Assembly (NCBI RefSeq): GCF_019236175.1
Contig: NZ_JAFAJM010000003.1
Span: forward strand, 186,001 to 250,000
Source of the DNA: Chryseobacterium sp.
Lineage (GTDB): Bacteria; Bacteroidota; Bacteroidia; Flavobacteriales; Weeksellaceae
Direction of reading: 5' to 3'
DNA: 64,000 nucleotides
The notes below the pieces were generated by a model. The model had not been told where the DNA came from. It searched no databases and saw nothing but the letters and a program-made list of their open reading frames with translations. Position numbers and translations under genes: made by a program. Shown here piece by piece: positions 59,270 to 64,000 of this stretch (the first letter of the stretch is position 1; each line of letters opens with the position of its first letter).

Positions 59270-59881
59270 ATGAACGAAAGAATTTTAATTGCTGATGATC
59301 ATCATGTAGTGAGAGCAGGGACAGCCCTGATCCTGCAGTCTGCCTATCCTGACCTTATTATAGATTTTGCAGAAAAATATGATCAGGTGAAAGAATTATT
59401 AAAAACAACAAAATACAGTCTTCTCATTCTGGATCTTGATATGCCGGGAAGTCAATACAGAAAAATGATAACCGAACTTAAAGCTATACAGAAGAACCTT
59501 AGAATCCTTATTTTTTCAGGATTTAATAAAGAGGTTATCATTCAGTATATCCGTGAAGGGGCAGAGGGCTATATCAGTAAACAGAGCAGTGAAGAAGAGA
59601 TAAGAAATGCTGTAAAACTGGTTCTTGAAAAAGGTCATTATTATCCTCAGGAACTGATAGGGCTTATTATTGAAAATAAAAGAATGGACCCTAAAGAAAA
59701 ATTATCTTCCAGGGAATATGAAATTTTTAAACTCCTGGCTGAAGGAAACGGAAATCTGGAAATCGCCAACAGGCTTGGTATAGAAATGTCGACGGTAAGC
59801 ACCTATAAAAAAAGAATCTTTCAAAAGCTTCATCTCAATAATATTGCAGATTTAATCAAAGCCTATGAGATGATGCATTAA
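59270..59881 (+). CDS. LuxR/NarL-family response regulator
   Basis: This 203-residue regulator has a receiver domain (IADDHHVVRAG, phospho-acceptor D55 in LLILDLDMPG, switch Ser in IFSGFNKE, Lys in YISKQ) and a LuxR-type HTH (LSSREYEIFKLLAEGNGNLE, IANRLGIEMSTVSTYKKRIF). It starts 18 bp after the kinase stop, so the two form an operon and a cognate pair. NarL-type proteins bind short inverted or tandem half-sites, which agrees in type with the TGTAG operators in the adjoining island. That it binds them is inference. Confidence 0.95.
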   Translation: MNERILIADDHHVVRAGTALILQSAYPDLIIDFAEKYDQVKELLKTTKYSLLILDLDMPGSQYRKMITELKAIQKNLRILIFSGFNKEVIIQYIREGAEGYISKQSSEEEIRNAVKLVLEKGHYYPQELIGLIIENKRMDPKEKLSSREYEIFKLLAEGNGNLEIANRLGIEMSTVSTYKKRIFQKLHLNNIADLIKAYEMMH

Positions 59882-59928
59882 ATGATGATGAAAAAGTATA
59901 TAAAGAAGTAAAATCTGACTATTCATTA

Positions 59929-59936
59929 TAAATTTG
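59929..59936 (+). promoter_or_regulatory. -7 box of the AraC gene at 59967
   Basis: TAAATTTG is an exact TAnnTTTG match 30 bp before the start codon. Confidence 0.5.
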
Positions 59937-59966
59937 TAGTATATAGTAAATCATTTTGTCTATAGT

Positions 59967-60764
59967 ATGTCTTATCAGAAAATCTCACCTCCGTTTTATC
60001 TGAAACCCTATATTCATCATTTCCTCATCATAGAAAATAAGGATGATTCCTCCACAATCTTCAGAGTAATGGCAGACGGATATCCCGGACTTATTTTTCA
60101 GCAGGGTGAAGGCTGCTTCAAAGATGAAAAGGGGAATCCCTTTCCAAAACTGTTTGTACATGGATTGGGTACCCGGTTTTCTCAGAAAACAGGAGAAGGA
60201 AAGTACCTGAGTATTATTGTATGTCTGCAACCCGATGCCCTTAAAACTATTTTGGGAGTGGATGCTTATTTGCTGACCAACCATCACTATACCTTAGATG
60301 AGGTTGTCAGGAACAGCTTATGCCAGAAACTTCAGGAGGCCCGGACGATAACGGAAAAACTTGAACTGCTGTCGGTTTTTATATGGAGACAGATCATACG
60401 GAATAAAATTCCTGACCAATCGGAAATCCGGTATATGCTCAATACACTCAATACCCATAATGGTTTGATATCACTGAGAGAAATCCGTGACGGACTCCGG
60501 ATTTCCGAACGTTCTCTGGAGCGTCTGGTAAAATCCTACTTTGGCGTTTCTCCTCAGCTTTTTATGCGTATTCAACGTTTTCAGCGCGCTCTTCATTTTC
60601 TTGAGTCCCATCCTGACCGGTCTTTTACGGATATATGCTATGAATATTCCTATGCCGATCAATCCCATTATATCCGGGAATTTCGGGAATTTGCGGGAAG
60701 TACTCCAAAGCAGTTCCTCCTGAAATCACGGGGACCTGTTACCAGTTTTTCCGAATGGGATTAA
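59967..60764 (+). CDS. AraC-family regulator with DUF6597-type N-terminus
   Basis: This 265-residue protein begins with a sensor domain typical of DUF6597-type AraC proteins (LKPYIHHFLIIENK, MADGYPGLIFQQGEGCF) and ends with a double HTH (SLREIRDGLRISERSLERLV, then FTDICYEYSYADQSHYIREF). It lies 85 bp after the response regulator with its own -7 box and 73 bp before the FMN reductase gene, which is its probable target. Confidence 0.9.
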   Translation: MSYQKISPPFYLKPYIHHFLIIENKDDSSTIFRVMADGYPGLIFQQGEGCFKDEKGNPFPKLFVHGLGTRFSQKTGEGKYLSIIVCLQPDALKTILGVDAYLLTNHHYTLDEVVRNSLCQKLQEARTITEKLELLSVFIWRQIIRNKIPDQSEIRYMLNTLNTHNGLISLREIRDGLRISERSLERLVKSYFGVSPQLFMRIQRFQRALHFLESHPDRSFTDICYEYSYADQSHYIREFREFAGSTPKQFLLKSRGPVTSFSEWD

Positions 60765-60837
60765 AAATAGCAGCCTGTGTCGGATATCTTCTATTTTTTA
60801 CAGGCGGTTCTTTTTTTCTTTGTTGAAATTTTTGACA

Positions 60838-61422
60838 ATGAAAAAAGAAATGTACAAAATAGGTATTCTTGTGGGTAGTCTTAGAAAAGCATCCCTCACC
60901 TTAAAGATGGCTCAGTATATTCAGGGGGAAAATCTGCCGGATCTTGATTTTGAAATTATTGATCTCAGCAGGCTTCCGATATATAATGAAGATCTTGAAA
61001 CTGAAGAGCCTCCCCAAAGCTGGCAGGAATTTCGAAAGCATATTAAGAACAAAGATGCCATATTGTTTATCACTCCCGAGTACAACCGCTCCGTTCCTGC
61101 AGTTCTGAAAAATGCCATAGATGTTGGTTCTGCACCGCACGGGCACAATGCTTTTGAAGGCAAACCCGCCGGAATTATCAGTCTTTCGCCCGGTAAAATG
61201 GGGGCTTTCGGTGCAAACCACCATTTGCGGCAGTCGCTGGTATTTCTGGATATGCCCGTGATGCAGCAACCAGAAGCTTATATTGGCAATAGTGAAACAA
61301 TTTTTGATACAGACAATCGTCTGGTAACAGAAAGTACACGTACCTTTATCAGTCAGTTTATCATTGCTTTTGCCGGTTGGATAAAGCTGCATAGCATGAA
61401 TGTATTCCTTTTAAAACAATAG
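60838..61422 (+). CDS. NADPH-dependent FMN reductase
   Basis: I use ATG 60838 (194 residues) and not the TTG 18 bp upstream. The flavodoxin-like fold shows the phosphate loop GSLRKASLTLKMA near residue 13, the flavin-binding TPEYNRSVPAVLKNAIDVGS near residue 80 and GKMGAFGANHHLRQSLVFLD. The family (ChrR/azoreductase-like) reduces quinones, azo compounds or chromate with NADPH. It is 73 bp downstream of an AraC regulator, likely its controller, and ends before a bidirectional terminator. Confidence 0.93.
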   Translation: MKKEMYKIGILVGSLRKASLTLKMAQYIQGENLPDLDFEIIDLSRLPIYNEDLETEEPPQSWQEFRKHIKNKDAILFITPEYNRSVPAVLKNAIDVGSAPHGHNAFEGKPAGIISLSPGKMGAFGANHHLRQSLVFLDMPVMQQPEAYIGNSETIFDTDNRLVTESTRTFISQFIIAFAGWIKLHSMNVFLLKQ

Positions 61423-61561
61423 ATATTATATGGAAAGAGATCATTATATTCTGTTCTTATCTGGAAATAAGAGGGGTACAGTCGATACTGATGCATATCA
61501 GCGGGACATGATTTTTCAGTTTTTATCATTGAATATGAAACGGTTAATGCTCTATGAAGAA

Positions 61562-61592
61562 AAAGGCTGCTCATTCCGGGCAGCCTTTCTTA
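61562..61592. terminator. Bidirectional terminator between convergent genes
   Basis: AAAGGCTGC (61562-61570) and GCAGCCTTT (61580-61588) form a perfect 9-bp stem. T-rich tracts lie on both outer sides, so it can end the FMN reductase transcript and the minus-strand receptor transcript. Confidence 0.8.
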
Positions 61593-61609
61593 TTGAGTAA
61601 AATAAAAAA

Positions 61610-64000
61610 TCAGAAGGTCACTTTTATTTGTCCGCCAACCACACTTCTTGTACCGCCTATGAATGTGGGAAAGCCAATAATATCACCACTGTTTCCCCCA
61701 TCAATCATGTACTGGGTATCAAGTATATTTTTACCGTAAGCACCAATATCATATACTGTACTGCCTGATTTAAATGTAAAACCTGCCGTGAAATTCATAA
61801 GCCCATATCCCTTCTGGTAAAGATCTTCTCTGTTGCTATCTTCAAAAAATACTCCTGAGCGATAGGAATATGACGGTCTTAAGTAAACAGAGGAGGTTGC
61901 TCCGGTTTTAATACTTGCATCAATTCCTAATGCATAGCTGTGTTTGGGCGTTAGTCGAAAACGATGACCGGCATATTCCTGTCTGTTGCCGTTTTCATCG
62001 TTCTGATCAAATTTACCGTCGATATAAGAATAATTTCCAAAAATTTGTAATCCGGGTATTATTAAATACTTTAGAGCAGTCTCCACACCGAAAGTATGTG
62101 CCTTACCTCCATCATTAGTCATCAGCATAGGGGCAATACTTCCCGGCATCTCCCTATAAGCCATTGTTTGAAAGTGAGACCAGTCGTAAAAATAAGAGCT
62201 TAATTCATAACTTAATTTTTTAGCGAAAAGAAGTCCCTTCATACCGATTTCATAGCTGTATACAATTTCAGGTCTTAGAAATTCAGTTGTAGACGGCAGA
62301 ATATTGATTACTCCCGGTCTTCTTCCTCTCGAAAAAGAGGCATAAATATTATTTTTTTCAAACAGATAATTGAGAGCAATCCTGCCTACATAAGAGTAAT
62401 AGTCTTTGGAAGCATAGATCATTTCATTAGATACAGGATTGACGATATTGGGTGAGCCATTATTGGCAATCATTCCGATAACGCTCGGTGGGTTAGCTGC
62501 GGGAGCCATGTATCCGCCTTTCTGATTTTCATAACTGCCTCTCAGACCCAATGTGAATTTCAACCGATCGGTAAGGCTGTAGGTAGCATCTCCGAAAATT
62601 TCGAATGCCTTATTGATTCCTTTATTGGTGAAAGATTCTGTGTGCATAGCCTGAAGAGGGCTGCCGTTCATAACAGAAATCAGTTGTACGAATCGTTTAG
62701 GAACAGTGGAGGGAAGCATCCCTGATTGTACCAATTGATCCCAGGTCATTCCCGGAGGTATTTTTCCTCCGGTGAGCATATTGATCAGTTGTAAGGCAAA
62801 CGGCTGTAAGTTCGGTAAATGAGTAACATAATTCACCTGTCCGTTCGTCATCACTGGCGGTGTAGCCAGAATCTGGCCTATTTGAGTCTGAAGCCCCAGA
62901 ATTTGTGCTGCAGGTAACCCCAGCTGTTTTCCGAGCCCTGCCATTTGTTGGATAAAAGCATCTTTTAACAAAGGACCTACATAAGCAGGATAAAAAGCTC
63001 TTTCATCAATACGCATTGGCATTGCCTGGGTAGAGTTTTCGTAAAAATAACTTGTCCCCAAAAAACCTGAAAACTTATTTTTATAGTTGAAGGAAAAGCG
63101 GAACTCCTGGCTCGCCTGGGTTCCTTTTGCAATTTCAGAAGCCCAAAAAATTGGAGCAGCGGTACCATCTGCATCAAAGGATTCATCAGATTTAAAAGCT
63201 CTGAACCCTGATATTGATGAGAATTTCCATTGATCATTTAGCGTATGATCAAGCAATAAAGTAGCTCCGCCCACATCTCTTTTGATATAGAGATTTTTGC
63301 CCTGTTCCAAATCAGCAAACGTATTGGAATCCGTATCTCCGTCTAAAGGGGCAAATCTTTTACTTTTAAAACCTGTACCGGGATAATCATCGTGCTGGTA
63401 ATTCAGAATCAATGTCATATTGGTTTGAGGAGATAACCAGAGTTTTGTGCTGTTTCTCAATGCAATGACTTCTTTACCGTTCAGCCTTCCTCCCGATCGG
63501 TTGGAGATAAAGCCATCCCTTCTTTCATAATCTAATGCCAGGCGATTGGCGAGTTTATCCTTAACAATGGGGGTATTGATGTAGCCGTTGATGAAAGAGT
63601 GATTATAAGTTCCATATCCCGTATTGATTTCGGCACCGAATTTATTTTTCGGCTTGTTTTGAATGATATGTAAAGCCCCAATCTGAGCCCCTCTGCCAAA
63701 TAATGTTCCCTGAGGGCCCTTCGCAACTTCTATACTTTCCAAATCATAAAGTTCCACTACAGAAGCTCTGGACCTGGAAATAGAAACTCCGTCCTGAAAG
63801 ATAGAAACTCTGGGTTGTGCACGGGAATCTCCACTATCGGAAGTGACTCCTCTAATGACATATCCGGGGTTATTAGGGCTTTGAAGCTGAACTTCCAGCC
63901 CGGGAACAAAATTAGCCATCTCATCCATCTGTTTCAAGTTAAGTTGATCCAAAAAACGACCACTTAACGCACTTACTGTAACAGGAACTTCAATCTTGGA
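61610..64000 (-). CDS. TonB-dependent receptor (N-terminus beyond window)
   Basis: The minus-strand frame is open from the right edge to a stop at 61610, so at least 796 residues are present and the start lies outside. The plug includes PVTVSALSGRFLDQLNL, GLEVQLQSPNNPGYVIRGVT and VELYDLESIEVAKGPQGTLF, followed by a beta-barrel ending in IKVTF. The VSALSG and IRGV motifs and the long extracellular insert near the middle (with PAAQILGLQTQIGQIL) are typical of siderophore- or secondary-metabolite-type receptors, not SusC proteins. The substrate is unknown, although an iron-related role would fit the PchR-like and siderophore-reductase genes at 37-39 kb. Confidence 0.92.
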   Translation of the reverse strand, partial: SKIEVPVTVSALSGRFLDQLNLKQMDEMANFVPGLEVQLQSPNNPGYVIRGVTSDSGDSRAQPRVSIFQDGVSISRSRASVVELYDLESIEVAKGPQGTLFGRGAQIGALHIIQNKPKNKFGAEINTGYGTYNHSFINGYINTPIVKDKLANRLALDYERRDGFISNRSGGRLNGKEVIALRNSTKLWLSPQTNMTLILNYQHDDYPGTGFKSKRFAPLDGDTDSNTFADLEQGKNLYIKRDVGGATLLLDHTLNDQWKFSSISGFRAFKSDESFDADGTAAPIFWASEIAKGTQASQEFRFSFNYKNKFSGFLGTSYFYENSTQAMPMRIDERAFYPAYVGPLLKDAFIQQMAGLGKQLGLPAAQILGLQTQIGQILATPPVMTNGQVNYVTHLPNLQPFALQLINMLTGGKIPPGMTWDQLVQSGMLPSTVPKRFVQLISVMNGSPLQAMHTESFTNKGINKAFEIFGDATYSLTDRLKFTLGLRGSYENQKGGYMAPAANPPSVIGMIANNGSPNIVNPVSNEMIYASKDYYSYVGRIALNYLFEKNNIYASFSRGRRPGVINILPSTTEFLRPEIVYSYEIGMKGLLFAKKLSYELSSYFYDWSHFQTMAYREMPGSIAPMLMTNDGGKAHTFGVETALKYLIIPGLQIFGNYSYIDGKFDQNDENGNRQEYAGHRFRLTPKHSYALGIDASIKTGATSSVYLRPSYSYRSGVFFEDSNREDLYQKGYGLMNFTAGFTFKSGSTVYDIGAYGKNILDTQYMIDGGNSGDIIGFPTFIGGTRSVVGGQIKVTF

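Noticed and set aside
59929..59967. A fifth TGTAG operator before the AraC gene
   Set aside because: TGTAG occurs at the -7 box, but no partner half-site lies at 23 bp and the geometry does not match.

Overview
The window looks like a chromosomal segment of a Chryseobacterium-type flavobacterium (Bacteroidota, Weeksellaceae). The base composition is AT-rich. Start codons are preceded by A-rich stretches instead of strong Shine-Dalgarno sites, and many genes carry the Bacteroidota -7 box TAnnTTTG. Type 9 secretion sorting domains, a SusC/SusD pair, LytTR and propeller-type two-component systems and other genus-typical families are present. I see no tRNA, rRNA, CRISPR array or complete insertion sequence.

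Layout. 1-8.7 kb: a giant SpvB/FG-GAP/RHS-like surface or toxin protein (cut by the left edge) behind a T9SS-sorted exported protein. 9-15.4 kb: patatin-like lipase, a GldA-like ABC ATPase, two small exported proteins, a LytS/LytTR two-component pair and an acyltransferase. 15.5-20.3 kb: a SusD/SusC uptake pair preceded by a 50-residue Cys/Met-rich peptide gene that I read directly from the sequence. 20.8-27.1 kb: a tripartite RND efflux operon with a small leading gene. 27.2-47 kb: a regulator-rich accessory stretch (four AraC, TetR, HxlR, LysR and Crp/Fnr regulators) interleaved with NAD(P)-dependent oxidoreductases, an MFS pump, a DJ-1-like protein, a siderophore-interacting protein, a hydrolase and a secreted adenosine-deaminase-like lipoprotein; several regulators have readable operators. 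47.3-48.1 kb: an orphan PheC-like solute-binding lipoprotein. 48.6-55.8 kb: an island of secreted paralogues, small lipoproteins, a paired HTH module and a 26-residue membrane microprotein, all on the minus strand. 56.2-61.4 kb: a propeller-sensor histidine kinase with a LuxR-type response regulator, then an AraC regulator and an FMN reductase. 61.6 kb to the right edge: a TonB-dependent receptor, incomplete.

The most notable structure is in the 50.8-56 kb island. Four promoters share one architecture: a TGTAG-N8-CTACA palindrome, a second half-site exactly 23 bp nearer the promoter, and a TAnnTTTG -7 box starting 39-40 bp from that half-site. Together they head four consecutive transcription units. 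I propose that one regulator, most plausibly the adjacent LuxR-type response regulator at 59.3 kb, controls the whole island. That link is inference; the repeated sequence architecture is directly visible. The second notable item is the Cys/Met-rich peptide gene in front of the SusC/SusD pair.
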